A stretch of DNA of 64,000 nucleotides, from contig OZ245717.1 in NCBI GenBank assembly GCA_965226945.1, forward strand, positions 5,828,001 to 5,892,000. Direction: 5' to 3'. The notes under the pieces were generated by a model. The model ran no database searches. It was not told the origin of the DNA and worked only from the letters and a program-made list of their open reading frames with translations. Source of the DNA: SYLG01 sp965226945. Its GTDB lineage: Bacteria > Planctomycetota > Planctomycetia > Gemmatales > Gemmataceae. The position numbers were made by a program, and so were the translations under genes. Positions 35,518-44,679 of this stretch are shown piece after piece; the stretch's first letter is position 1; every line of letters starts with the position of its first letter.

Positions 35518-38298
35518 ATGAGTCACAAATATGTTTATTTCTTCGGCGGGAATTCCGCCGATGGCGATGCCAAGATGAAAACTTTGCTCGGGGGCAAGGG
35601 CGCGAATCTTGCCGAAATGGCCCGGATTGGCCTCCCCGTGCCGGCTGGTTTCACCCTGACGACCGAAGTTTGCACCTATTATTACGACCACGGCCGCACC
35701 TTCCCGCCCGAAATCAAGGCCCAGGTTGCCGAAGCCGTCGCAAAGATGGAAAAGGAAATGGGCGCGGTGCTTGGCGACCCCAAGAACCCCCTCCTCGTTT
35801 CTTGCCGCTCCGGCGCGCGCGACTCGATGCCCGGCATGATGGACACGGTCCTCAATATCGGACTCAACGAATCGACCCTCAAGGGTCTGATCGAAAAGAC
35901 CGGCAACGAGCGCTTTGCCTGGGATACCTACCGCCGTTTCATCCAAATGTTCGGCGATGTCGTGCTCGGCCTCAAGCCCCAGAGCAAAACCGAAATCGAT
36001 CCTTTCGAAAAGATCATGGAAGAGCTGAAACACGAGAAAGGCGTGCATGAAGACAACCAGCTGACGGTTGCCGACCTCAAGGAACTGGTCAGCCGCTTCA
36101 AGAAGGCCGTCAAGGAACGGACCGGCCACGATTTCCCCGAAGACGCCCATGAGCAAATGTGGGGCGCCATCGGCGCCGTGTTCGGATCGTGGATGAACGA
36201 CCGAGCGATTGTCTACCGCCGCCAGTACAGCATCCCCCATGAATGGGGTACCGCCGCCAACATCTGCTCGATGGTTTTCGGCAACATGGGCGACGATTGC
36301 TGCACCGGTGTGGCGTTCACCCGCGACCCGGCCAACGGCGAAAATGTGTTCTACGGCGAATACCTGACCAATGCCCAGGGCGAAGACGTGGTCGCCGGCA
36401 TCCGCACCCCCAAGAAGATCGAAGAGCTTCAAGCCGAAATGCCCGATGTTTACGGTCAACTCGATAAAGTCCGCGGCATCCTCGAAAAGCACTACAAGGA
36501 TGTTCAGGACATCGAATTCACCGTCCAAAAGCACAAGCTGTGGATGCTGCAAACCCGCAACGGCAAGCGCACCGGCTTCGCCGCCGTTCGCTTCGCGGTC
36601 GACATGGTCGATGAAGGCCTCATCGAATGGAAGGAAGCGATTTCCAAAAACCGCATTCCGCCTGACGACTTGAACCAGCTTCTGCAGCCGATCTTCGACG
36701 CCAAGGCCAAGGAAGACGCGGTCAAGGAAGGCAACCTGCTCGCCAAGGGGATCAACGCCGGTCCCGGCGCCGCCACCGGCCGCATCAAGTTTTTCGCCGA
36801 AGACGCGGAAAAGTACGGACAAGAGCACGGCAAGCACGCCGATCACCGCATCATCTTGGTGCGCCGTGAAACGAGCCCCGAAGATATCCGCGGCATGCAG
36901 GCCGCCGATGGGATCCTCACCGCATTCGGTGGCGCTTCCTCCCATGCCGCGCTGGTTTCGCGCCAAATGGGTAAGGTGTGCATCGTCGGTTGCTCTTCGC
37001 TCCAAATCGATTACGACAAGATGACCTTGAGTGTCGGCGGCAAGGTCCTCAAGGATGGCGACTGGATCTCGATCGACGGCTTCACCGGCGAAGTGCTCGC
37101 GGGCAAGGTCGCGACCAAGCCCAGCGAAGTCGTCCAGGTGCTCATCGAGAAATCGCTCAAGCCTTCCAAGGCGCCTGTTTTCAAGCAATTTGAAAAGGTG
37201 ATGAAGTGGGCCGACAAGGTCCGCAAACTGAAGATCCGCACCAACGCCGACCAGCCCAACCAGGCCGCGCAAGCGGTGGCATTCGGCGCCGAAGGCATTG
37301 GCCTTTGCCGCACGGAACACATGTTCTTCGATCACATTCGCCCCATGCGCGAAATGATCCTGGCGGGGACTCCCGAGGCGCGCAAGGCGGCCCTGGCCAA
37401 GTTGCTCCCCTTCCAACGCGACGACTTCGCGGGTCTTTTCCGGACGATGAACGGCTTGCCCGTCACCATCCGGACGCTGGATCCCCCGCTGCACGAGTTC
37501 CTTCCCCACGACCACAAGGGTCAGGAAGAAATGGCCAAGGACATGGGCGTCTCGGTCGAAGAGATCGAACGGCGCGTCAAGGGCCTGCACGAGTTCAACC
37601 CGATGCTCGGTTTCCGCGGTTGCCGCCTGGGCATCGTGTTCCCCGAGATCACCGAAATGCAGGCGCGCGCCATTGTCGAGGCGGCTTGCATCGTCAAGAA
37701 GGAAGGGATCGAAGTCGTTCCCGAAATCATGATCCCGCTGGTCGGCTTCAAGAAGGAACTCGACTTGCAAGCGGCCCTGGTGCACGCGACCGCCGAGAAG
37801 GTGTTCGCGGAACAGGGAATCAAGGTGGAATACCTGGTCGGCACGATGATCGAATTGCCTCGCGCGGCCATGGCTGCCGGGGAAATCGCGCAAACCGCTC
37901 AGTTCTTCTCCTTCGGTACGAACGACCTGACGCAGACCGGTCTGGGCATGAGCCGCGACGACTACGGCAGCTTCATCGCTCACTACCTGGAAAGCGAAGT
38001 GGTGAAAAAAGATCCGTTCCAGGTCATCGATTTCTCAGGCATCGGCCGATTGATGGAAGTCGGCGTCGAAGGCGGCCGCAAGACCAAGAAGGATCTCAAG
38101 ATCGGCATCTGCGGCGAGCACGGCGGCGAACCCGACTCGGTCAAGTTCTGCCACAACATCGGTCTCGACTATGTAAGCTGCAGCCCATTCCGGGTTCCCG
38201 TGGCCAAGCTGGCCGCGGCGCAGGCGGTGCTGGAAGAGAAGGACGCCAAGGCCAAGGCCAAAGCGGCCAAGGACGCGGCGAAAGCCGTCGCGAAGTAG
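35518..38298 (+). CDS. ppdK: Pyruvate, phosphate dikinase
   Basis: Interconverts pyruvate + ATP + Pi and PEP + AMP + PPi; about 926 residues. ATP-grasp N-terminal part: YVYFFGGNSADGDAKMKTLL then GGKGANLAEMARIGLPVPAG, DSMPGMMDTVLNIG, and SIPHEWGTAANICSMVFGNM. The swivelling phosphohistidine domain has GGASSHAALVSRQMGKVCIV with the phospho-accepting His near residue 476. The C-terminal PEP-binding barrel has DPPLHEFLPHD, GFRGCRLGI, FFSFGTNDLTQTGLGMSRDD and CGEHGGEPDSVKFC with DYVSCSPFRVPVAKLAAAQA. Beyond the usual end there is an Ala/Lys-rich tail of about 20 residues (DAKAKAKAAKDAAKAVAK). The ATG at 35518 has AAGGACGGA upstream. Three hairpins follow. Confidence 0.97.
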   Translation: MSHKYVYFFGGNSADGDAKMKTLLGGKGANLAEMARIGLPVPAGFTLTTEVCTYYYDHGRTFPPEIKAQVAEAVAKMEKEMGAVLGDPKNPLLVSCRSGARDSMPGMMDTVLNIGLNESTLKGLIEKTGNERFAWDTYRRFIQMFGDVVLGLKPQSKTEIDPFEKIMEELKHEKGVHEDNQLTVADLKELVSRFKKAVKERTGHDFPEDAHEQMWGAIGAVFGSWMNDRAIVYRRQYSIPHEWGTAANICSMVFGNMGDDCCTGVAFTRDPANGENVFYGEYLTNAQGEDVVAGIRTPKKIEELQAEMPDVYGQLDKVRGILEKHYKDVQDIEFTVQKHKLWMLQTRNGKRTGFAAVRFAVDMVDEGLIEWKEAISKNRIPPDDLNQLLQPIFDAKAKEDAVKEGNLLAKGINAGPGAATGRIKFFAEDAEKYGQEHGKHADHRIILVRRETSPEDIRGMQAADGILTAFGGASSHAALVSRQMGKVCIVGCSSLQIDYDKMTLSVGGKVLKDGDWISIDGFTGEVLAGKVATKPSEVVQVLIEKSLKPSKAPVFKQFEKVMKWADKVRKLKIRTNADQPNQAAQAVAFGAEGIGLCRTEHMFFDHIRPMREMILAGTPEARKAALAKLLPFQRDDFAGLFRTMNGLPVTIRTLDPPLHEFLPHDHKGQEEMAKDMGVSVEEIERRVKGLHEFNPMLGFRGCRLGIVFPEITEMQARAIVEAACIVKKEGIEVVPEIMIPLVGFKKELDLQAALVHATAEKVFAEQGIKVEYLVGTMIELPRAAMAAGEIAQTAQFFSFGTNDLTQTGLGMSRDDYGSFIAHYLESEVVKKDPFQVIDFSGIGRLMEVGVEGGRKTKKDLKIGICGEHGGEPDSVKFCHNIGLDYVSCSPFRVPVAKLAAAQAVLEEKDAKAKAKAAKDAAKAVAK

Positions 38299-38309
38299 TT
38301 TCTTTCTTG

Positions 38310-38346
38310 AAAACCAGCCGCCAAGGAAGCCTTGGCGGCTGGTTTT
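38310..38346 (+). terminator. First hairpin after ppdK
   Basis: Perfect 17-bp stem AAAACCAGCCGCCAAGG / CCTTGGCGGCTGGTTTT with a 3-nt loop, 12 bp past the ppdK stop; the T-run is part of the 3' arm. Confidence 0.85.
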
Positions 38347-38356
38347 GATGGCTAAA

Positions 38357-38400
38357 AAAGAGGTCCGAAGAAGGGAGTCCTTCCTTTTTCGGACCTCTTT
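38357..38400 (+). terminator. Second hairpin after ppdK
   Basis: 13-bp stem AAAGAGGTCCGAA / TTCGGACCTCTTT with a long loop (38370-38387) that can itself pair (AAGG/CCTT), followed by CATTTTG. A tandem terminator for ppdK or a bidirectional one. Confidence 0.7.
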
Positions 38401-38420
38401 CATTTTGCCCAGGGAATGAG

Positions 38421-38458
38421 CAAAGGCCCTGAATGGTGATTACCGTTCAGGGCCTTTG
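38421..38458 (-). terminator. Terminator of the TPM-repeat gene
   Basis: 16-bp stem CAAAGGCCCTGAAtGG / CCgTTCAGGGCCTTTG (one G-T pair) 26 bp past the stop at 38484 on the minus strand. A T-rich stretch also follows on the plus strand, so it may act both ways. Confidence 0.75.
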
Positions 38459-38483
38459 GTTTTGATTTCAGGCAAATTTCGGC

Positions 38484-41400
38484 TTAGAAATCCCCGCCCT
38501 GGGAATTCGAGTCGCCGCCACCGCTATCTCCTCCTCCAAAGTCACCGCCGCCACCACTGCCGAAGTCACCACCCCCAGTGTCGCCGCCGAAATCACCGCC
38601 GTTCCCGCCGGCGTCGCCACTGCCGAAGTCTCCACCGCCCCCGCCAATGTCGCCCCCTCCGCCGCCACCAAAATCTCCGCCGGAGGTTTCCTCCTGCGGC
38701 TCGGATCCGGCTCCATAATCGCCGCCTCCCTGGGAGCCGTAATCGCCTTGTGGTTCCTCTTCGGCAGTTTGATTCGAGTAGCCAGGAGCGCCATAGTCGC
38801 CGCCTCCCTGGTTGCCAAAGGAGTTCTCCGCTCCGTAATCTCCGCCGCCGCCCGAGTGATCGCCAAAATCTCCGCCCGAACCGGTGTTCGCGGTCGACTC
38901 ATCGGCACCGAAATCGCCCCCCGCCGTTGAAGAAGGTGAAGCTGGCGAACTGAAGTCTCCCCCCGAGCTTGAATAGCCTCCCCGCTCGGCAGGCGTGTCG
39001 AAGTCGCCGCCGCTTGAGGAATAACCCGAGCCGGCGCTGCCGCCAAAGTCGCCGCCCGATGTCGAGGAGCGTTCCGATCGATACGAATCGCCTTGCGGGG
39101 CGCGATACGGTTCGCTTCCCTGCGCCGAACCGCCCCAGTTGGAAGAGCTCGGGCCCCCGCGCGAACCACGGAAAGAATCGTAAACCCAGGCCCCCGCCGC
39201 GCCACCCAGCATGCCGCCGAGAACGGATTTCAAGAATCCGCCACCTTGCTGGGGAGGATTTCCATAGGGCGCCCCATAGCCGCCACCAGGCTGGCCGTAG
39301 CCTCCCTGGGGTTGACCGTATCCGCCGGGTGCCTGACCGTAGCCGGGCTGGTTGGCGCCATACCCCGCGGGGGGAGAACCACCCTGGGAAGGGGGGGGAT
39401 TTCCGTAGTTCGGCCGGTTCGGACCGGGAGCGGGCACGGGCGGCCGCGAACCATAGGGCGGCTGCCCGGAGGGATGGGAGCCAACCACCGGTTGCCCGGA
39501 CGCGTACGGCCCCTGACTCGAACCAGGCGGTGAAGACGGCTGGCTGCGATTCCGCAAATGGCCAAACGGGTCGTTGGGGTCTTGATTGAGGGAGCCTCCG
39601 CCGCCCAGTCCTGAAGGTCCGCCGCGTGCGCTGGAGCCCGAGTTTGCCGGCGGCCTGCCGCCTCCAAATAAGGCCCTCAAGATTCCAAAGAGCACCCACA
39701 AGCCCAGAAACCCACCACCCAAATAAAGGACCAATTTCCAAAGAGGCATATTCACATCCTTTTGCATGGTGTTGATCACTTGATCCTGAACGTCCTGGAC
39801 CTTATCCCCCATCGTTTTTTCTTTTTTGCTATTTTTGTTTTTTTCGTCGGACGAGGAATTGGCCTGGTTGGAAACCACCGCGGTGGGACCTTTGGCCAGG
39901 TTTTCCTTGACGGTGTCCTGAACGAACAAGGCGCCTTCCGTCAACGCATCGTCGAAGCGTTTTTCCTCAATCCTCTTTTGCACGCGGTCTTTAAGTTGTT
40001 CGGCATTCGCTACGGAAAATGCATAGCTTGGATTCAGGCCTTCCACGACGACTTTCGCCTGCGGCGGCTCGCGGGCGATCAGCAGATTAATGCCGGACTC
40101 TTCCGGATCGTTGCCAGGCAAGGCGTCTTTAAAAGTGCGGATGCGTAAGGGAATCTTCTGGTCGCGTCTCAAGTCCTTGACCTTTTCCCGCGCCGATTCC
40201 AGGGTGGGCGCCGAAAACAGCCCGGCCGCGTCGTCGATCTCCGGAGCTGCCAGAGTCCCACCAAGGAAGCTAACCGTTTCGGTCAGCCCCTGATCGAATT
40301 TGTCTTCACCCAAAAGGGTAACTAGGCGATCTTGGAGCATTTTGCGATCGGTCGCATTGAGCACCTTTCCCGGATCTTTTTCCAGGATCGCGACTTGTTT
40401 CGGCTCGCGGCAAACCAGCAGGACAAAATCGGAGCTGGGGGTTTCGCCGGACCGCTTTTTCTGCCAGTCGGCAAAGTACTTTTCTCGCGACGCCTGATCC
40501 ATCGCCACGACCTTTTTCGCTTCGCCTGGCAGGGCGCTACGAAAGGCCTCGATCGTGATCGTCTTTTTGCGATCCCGTGCGATCGCCTTGAGCTCCTCGG
40601 TAGCCTTGGCCAGGACCGCCGCGCTGAAGAGGCCGGCATAGTCTCTGGCTTCGCCTGCTACGAGCGATCCGGGCGCGCTGGCGGTGTTTTTATCGATCGT
40701 GTCGTACGCGGCGGCCAGAAACGCCAGGATGGCTCGGTCGTATTGCTTCTCCTTGAACTGGGAGGTGAGCGCGGCGGCCATCGAATCGCGATCCTCGGGA
40801 GGGAAGGCCTTTTTGGCGGTTTCGGGTCCCAGGCCGATTTGAATCTTGAGGGGATTCTGGCAAATGAGTAAGTGAATCGCGTCGGCCTTCGTAAGCTGCA
40901 TACGTTCGGCAAGCCAGTCGGCGAAAAACCGGTCCTTCGCCGCCTGATCCATCGCGTCGACCGCTTTGATCTTGGCCTTGGGCACCGTCTTGAAGGTCTC
41001 GATGAGGAGATCTTGTTTCAGATTCTGCTTGAGTTCACGAACGGCCGCGTTTGAGCGAAGCAGTGCCGAAGGACTGAACAGGCCCGCGTAATCTTTGACG
41101 TCGTTCACGACCGGATTGGGAAGCGGCGGCGCTTCATTGATCTCTAAGCGGTCTTGAATGAATTTCACGCCGTCGAGCAATGCCTGGTCGTTTTTGTTGT
41201 CATGGAGTTTCGCCACCAGCAGATCCCGGAGTTGATCTCTTTCGGGCAAGGTGAATGACTTTTTCTGCGTCTGCTCGCCGACGCCAATTTGAATGTGGCG
41301 CGGATCCTTGCTGATGAACACAAAGATCCCATCCTTTTTCGATTCTCCCATCCGGTCCTGGACCCATTGCGCGAAAAGTTTGTTGCGCTCATCGGAAGTC

Positions 41401-42518
41401 AGAGACTTGAGGTCCTTGCCGCGGCTCGCGGGAAGTTTCGCGTAAGTTTCGACAAAAATGTCTTTCCTGTACTGTTGGTTGAGCGCCTTCAAATCGGCGT
41501 TGGCCCGGGCCAGAGCATCAGCGCCAAAGAACGCACCTTGGTCCTTGACGGCGTTGGCCACGGGAGGAGGGGGAGGCGCCCCCAGGTTTTCCTCGAGCCG
41601 GCTTTGAATGAAGGCGACCGCTTCGGTCAGGCCATCGTCAAACTTCTTTTCACGGAAGCGAGACATAAGCAGATCGCTCAGTTTATCTCGATCCGACTTG
41701 GTGAAGGCCTTTTTCGAGGTTTCCGCCCCTATGGCAACTTGCAAGTTGGAAGGCTCGCGGCAAACCAAAATCGCGATGCCGTCTTTCTTTGACTCGGCGG
41801 CTCTTTCTTCGATCCATTCACGGAAGATCCGGTTGCGGGCTTCTCCCGCGGAACCTTCGACTTGCTTGGCCTTGGAAGGGGGGACGGTCTTGAAGGTCTC
41901 GATCACGACATCTTTTTTGAAGCGCTGTTCGATCGACTTGATTTCGCCGTTGGCCTTCTGGATGGCGCCGGCGGAGAAAAAACCACCCAGGTCGCGCACT
42001 TCATTGCGCACCGGCAATTCCACACCCGATTTGCGAGCATCGAAGCGGCCCACGACATAATTCACCGATTCGCGCAGGCCCTTATCATAGTCCTTCTCCT
42101 TGAAGCGGCTGACGATGATATCGCGCAGTTTGTTCCTTTCCGCGACTCCGAATCCCTGTTTTTCCGCGGCGGTTCCGACGTTGATTTCGACGTGGCCCGG
42201 TTCGTGACAAATGAGCACGAAAATTTCGTCTCGAGCAACCCGGCGGGAGCGGTCAATCGCCCATTCCCGGAAAAACCGATTCCTCTCGTCGGCACTCATC
42301 CCCTTGACCTGGACGCTGCGGTTGGCGGGCACCGTCCGGTAGGTTTCGATGACCAGGTCGCGCTTGAAGGTCGACTTCAGCGCCCGGATGTCGGCGTTGG
42401 CTTTTTGGATTTCGCCGGGAGAGAAGAAGACCGCATCGTCCTTGACATCGGCGGCCAGGGCCATGGCCCCAAGCAAGGAAAACAGAATGACCAGGCTGGG
42501 GAACGTTCGAGAAAGCAT
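38484..42518 (-). CDS. Giant protein with six TPM-like repeats, one membrane helix and a glycine-rich tail
   Basis: About 1344 residues. A signal peptide (PSLVILFSLLGAMALAADV) is followed by six divergent ~140-residue repeats starting near residues 25, 173, 321, 469, 620 and 758. Each has the pattern V-D-x-A-G-x-F-S (for example EVRDLGGFFSAGAIQKAN, DVKDYAGLFSPSALLRSN), a Lys-rich strand IVIETF(K)T(V)P, an RNRFFREW(A)xxR segment, ILVCREPSxLQVAIG, and RDKLxxxLxSRFREKKFDDG. This matches the TPM (TLP18.3/Psb32/MOLO-1) fold. One membrane helix follows near 923-950 (LWKLVLYLGGGFLGLWVLFG). The last ~390 residues are low complexity, first Pro/Gly/Tyr-rich and then built of GGDFG-type units. The function is unknown; the repeats face the outside. 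Start at the ATG at 42518; a GTG three codons upstream sits right behind GGAGGAGT and may be used instead. Confidence 0.85.
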   Translation of the reverse strand: MLSRTFPSLVILFSLLGAMALAADVKDDAVFFSPGEIQKANADIRALKSTFKRDLVIETYRTVPANRSVQVKGMSADERNRFFREWAIDRSRRVARDEIFVLICHEPGHVEINVGTAAEKQGFGVAERNKLRDIIVSRFKEKDYDKGLRESVNYVVGRFDARKSGVELPVRNEVRDLGGFFSAGAIQKANGEIKSIEQRFKKDVVIETFKTVPPSKAKQVEGSAGEARNRIFREWIEERAAESKKDGIAILVCREPSNLQVAIGAETSKKAFTKSDRDKLSDLLMSRFREKKFDDGLTEAVAFIQSRLEENLGAPPPPPVANAVKDQGAFFGADALARANADLKALNQQYRKDIFVETYAKLPASRGKDLKSLTSDERNKLFAQWVQDRMGESKKDGIFVFISKDPRHIQIGVGEQTQKKSFTLPERDQLRDLLVAKLHDNKNDQALLDGVKFIQDRLEINEAPPLPNPVVNDVKDYAGLFSPSALLRSNAAVRELKQNLKQDLLIETFKTVPKAKIKAVDAMDQAAKDRFFADWLAERMQLTKADAIHLLICQNPLKIQIGLGPETAKKAFPPEDRDSMAAALTSQFKEKQYDRAILAFLAAAYDTIDKNTASAPGSLVAGEARDYAGLFSAAVLAKATEELKAIARDRKKTITIEAFRSALPGEAKKVVAMDQASREKYFADWQKKRSGETPSSDFVLLVCREPKQVAILEKDPGKVLNATDRKMLQDRLVTLLGEDKFDQGLTETVSFLGGTLAAPEIDDAAGLFSAPTLESAREKVKDLRRDQKIPLRIRTFKDALPGNDPEESGINLLIAREPPQAKVVVEGLNPSYAFSVANAEQLKDRVQKRIEEKRFDDALTEGALFVQDTVKENLAKGPTAVVSNQANSSSDEKNKNSKKEKTMGDKVQDVQDQVINTMQKDVNMPLWKLVLYLGGGFLGLWVLFGILRALFGGGRPPANSGSSARGGPSGLGGGGSLNQDPNDPFGHLRNRSQPSSPPGSSQGPYASGQPVVGSHPSGQPPYGSRPPVPAPGPNRPNYGNPPPSQGGSPPAGYGANQPGYGQAPGGYGQPQGGYGQPGGGYGAPYGNPPQQGGGFLKSVLGGMLGGAAGAWVYDSFRGSRGGPSSSNWGGSAQGSEPYRAPQGDSYRSERSSTSGGDFGGSAGSGYSSSGGDFDTPAERGGYSSSGGDFSSPASPSSTAGGDFGADESTANTGSGGDFGDHSGGGGDYGAENSFGNQGGGDYGAPGYSNQTAEEEPQGDYGSQGGGDYGAGSEPQEETSGGDFGGGGGGDIGGGGGDFGSGDAGGNGGDFGGDTGGGDFGSGGGGDFGGGDSGGGDSNSQGGDF

Positions 42519-42661
42519 GGCGATCACACTCCTCCAAAGACGGTGCGGGCCGCGAGAAGACCCACCGACATGCTATGCCGCGACCGGAGAGCGTTGCGCC
42601 AAGTATGAGAAAAATGGGGTGGATTGATGAGTGCCCGGGGAAGCGACCCGTCAAAAACGAA

Positions 42662-42689
42662 AAAGCCTCCCGTGTTGGCGGGAGGCTTT
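42662..42689 (-). terminator. Terminator of the secreted-protein gene at 42717
   Basis: Perfect 11-bp stem AAAGCCTCCCG / CGGGAGGCTTT with a 6-nt loop, 27 bp past the stop at 42717. On the minus strand it is followed by TTTTTCG. Confidence 0.85.
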
Positions 42690-42716
42690 CTCGTTTTCAA
42701 GCGTTTCTGCGATGAA

Positions 42717-44393
42717 TTACCTGACCTGGGTGACTCCGAGAATGCTCACTTCGGGGACGCTCAGGTCAACCATGATCGGTTGCTGGGTTTGAGCCACGGC
42801 CTTGTTGCCGGCCAGGTCGCGCGCCGAGATGCGCAAGAAAACCGAGTGCGGAGTGCCCTGCGGGACGATCCAGGAGTGACGGCCGGTGTTGGGAAGTTCG
42901 CCTCCGCCGATTTTCAACCAGGGGCCGTTGGGCTGTTCCGCCCATTCGAGAGTGATCGGTTGGGTGGACAAATTCTTGTCCGAAGCCTTCCAGGTCAACA
43001 GAAGCTGGTTTCGCACTTCGGGATCGGGGATCGGTCCAAAAAGGGTCGCTTCTGGAGCGGTGCTGTCGCATTCGAGGCGAAGCTGCGGATGTTCACCGCG
43101 CACGGGAACGGTACGGCCGAGGCCCGCGCGACTCTTGGCGATCAGCGTGAATCCCTGGGCCACCCCTTCGCGCTGCAATTGCACCGGCACCTTGTAGCGG
43201 GTGGTGCCCGGCTTTACGAGGGGAGAATCGATGGGCGAGTCGCCACCGATATTTTCCGTCGAGGCCAGCGACCAATTCTCGCCATCGTCGAGGGTCGTCC
43301 AGACTTCGACGCTGCCAATGCCTGAGGGACCGACCTTGCCCAGTTCGATTTCGACGGTCGCCTGGCGCTGATTGACAATCTGAATCGGCTTCTGGGTGGG
43401 ACGGACCGCGGCGGTGCTCAGATCGTTGCCGCCGGGCCGGACTCCGCTGGCATTCGCGGGAGCTAGCCCCGCCTGATGAATCGGCGCATTGTCGAAGCCA
43501 TTACCCGGGGTGGGCGCGTTGATGGCCCCTTGAGAAAAGCCGCCCGGAGCCATCTGACTCTGGTTCAGTTGGCCCTGATTGAATGGTCCCTGGTTCAAGG
43601 GACCTTGATTGGAATTGGCAATGCTGCTGGTCGCTGCACCAGGTGCTGGCCCATATTGAGCGGTCGATTGACCCTGCGCATAGGACGGAGCGTAGGTTGG
43701 ACTCGCGGCGCTTCCCGCACCATAAGAGGGATTCGCGGCGCTTCCCGCCGCTAAAGTCGATGGGGCAGGGCCAAATCCGGTCGTTCCGGCCGTTTCGGCC
43801 ACGATGGCGGTCTGGTTGCCCGCCACATCGCTTACATGAAGACGAACTTGCACGGGCGAGGCCGAGGGGGCAGGGAAGTTGCCCGATCCCGTCAAGCCGG
43901 CGCGAACCTGAATGGGCAGCCATTGTTCCGGCGGCATATCCTGGGCCCGGCATTCCAGACGCAAGGTATTGAGGTTGGGGGCGTCTTCGCGGATTTCCCA
44001 CTGGATGGCGATGTCGTGGCCATGGCGATTGGCCCAGAGCTTCACCTCGGGTCGGGCGGTGTCGACATAAACTTTTTGCCCGACCGGCGCGGTATAGATG
44101 TTGAATGGCTCTTGCCGGTTGTTCAGATCGACCAGCGCCACGCTGAACCAGTGCGAACCATCCTGGCTGGCCTGAAAGGGAAACCCCTCTTGTTGAGGGT
44201 TGCCGCGGGCCTGCACGCTCCAGGACCGGCCCCGGTCGCGCGACACGTAAAGGAGCACTTCCTTGACATGCGGTTTGCGTTCAGGAGTGATGCGAAAAGG
44301 AATGGTGAACCGGGGCGTGCCGAGATGCTTCTCCTCGGCTGCCGGGTCCAAGCCTGCCATGACCGAAATCAAAAGCAACGTTGTCGAAATCAT
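42717..44393 (-). CDS. Secreted protein of unknown function with Ig-like beta domains
   Basis: About 558 residues with an N-terminal hydrophobic stretch (MISTTLLLISVMAGLD) that fits export. It contains several short sequences of the type VKEVLLYVSRDRGRSWSV, LRLECRAQDMPPEQWLPIQV, VRLHVSDVAGNQTAIVAETA, IGSVEVWTTLDDGENWSLAS and VFLRISARDLAGNKAVAQT. These alternate 'sequence versus damage' style strands with D-x-A-G-N turns, as in bacterial Ig-like folds. The middle (residues ~215-320) is low complexity (Ala/Gln/Asn/Gly, with repeats such as NQGPLNQGPFNQGQLNQSQ). No enzyme motif was recognised. It lies 199 bp upstream of the TPM-repeat gene on the same strand but has its own terminator. Confidence 0.78.
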   Translation of the reverse strand: MISTTLLLISVMAGLDPAAEEKHLGTPRFTIPFRITPERKPHVKEVLLYVSRDRGRSWSVQARGNPQQEGFPFQASQDGSHWFSVALVDLNNRQEPFNIYTAPVGQKVYVDTARPEVKLWANRHGHDIAIQWEIREDAPNLNTLRLECRAQDMPPEQWLPIQVRAGLTGSGNFPAPSASPVQVRLHVSDVAGNQTAIVAETAGTTGFGPAPSTLAAGSAANPSYGAGSAASPTYAPSYAQGQSTAQYGPAPGAATSSIANSNQGPLNQGPFNQGQLNQSQMAPGGFSQGAINAPTPGNGFDNAPIHQAGLAPANASGVRPGGNDLSTAAVRPTQKPIQIVNQRQATVEIELGKVGPSGIGSVEVWTTLDDGENWSLASTENIGGDSPIDSPLVKPGTTRYKVPVQLQREGVAQGFTLIAKSRAGLGRTVPVRGEHPQLRLECDSTAPEATLFGPIPDPEVRNQLLLTWKASDKNLSTQPITLEWAEQPNGPWLKIGGGELPNTGRHSWIVPQGTPHSVFLRISARDLAGNKAVAQTQQPIMVDLSVPEVSILGVTQVR

Positions 44394-44679
44394 GGCAATT
44401 CACCCCGTGGCCTGAAAACCAACTAGAACAAACGAAAACCAACGGAAACCAAAGAAAATTCCCGAATGAGCCATTGCACTTTGGCGGCGGTTTGGGCCTT
44501 CGCAATCGTTATCGGCGTTACAGCCGTTACAACTTGAATCGGTGTGACAATCCGCAGGCGAGTTTGTTTAGGAAAAACTGGAATCGGAATCGCAAAGGCG
44601 CGCGGGGAAAAGGGAAATTCGAATCCCGGCGGACCTCGCCGCTCCCGATGAAAGAGGTTGAACCAGGAGGGTTTGCACC

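Noticed and set aside
35503..37983. 826-codon open frame antisense to ppdK
   Set aside because: It mirrors ppdK codons in a GC-rich gene, has a composition rich in His/Asp/Gly/Arg from antisense reading, and no recognisable domain or ribosome binding site.
38484..39750. GGDFG repeats as a CRISPR-like or DNA repeat array
   Set aside because: The repeats are in frame within an open reading frame and vary at codon level; they are protein low complexity.
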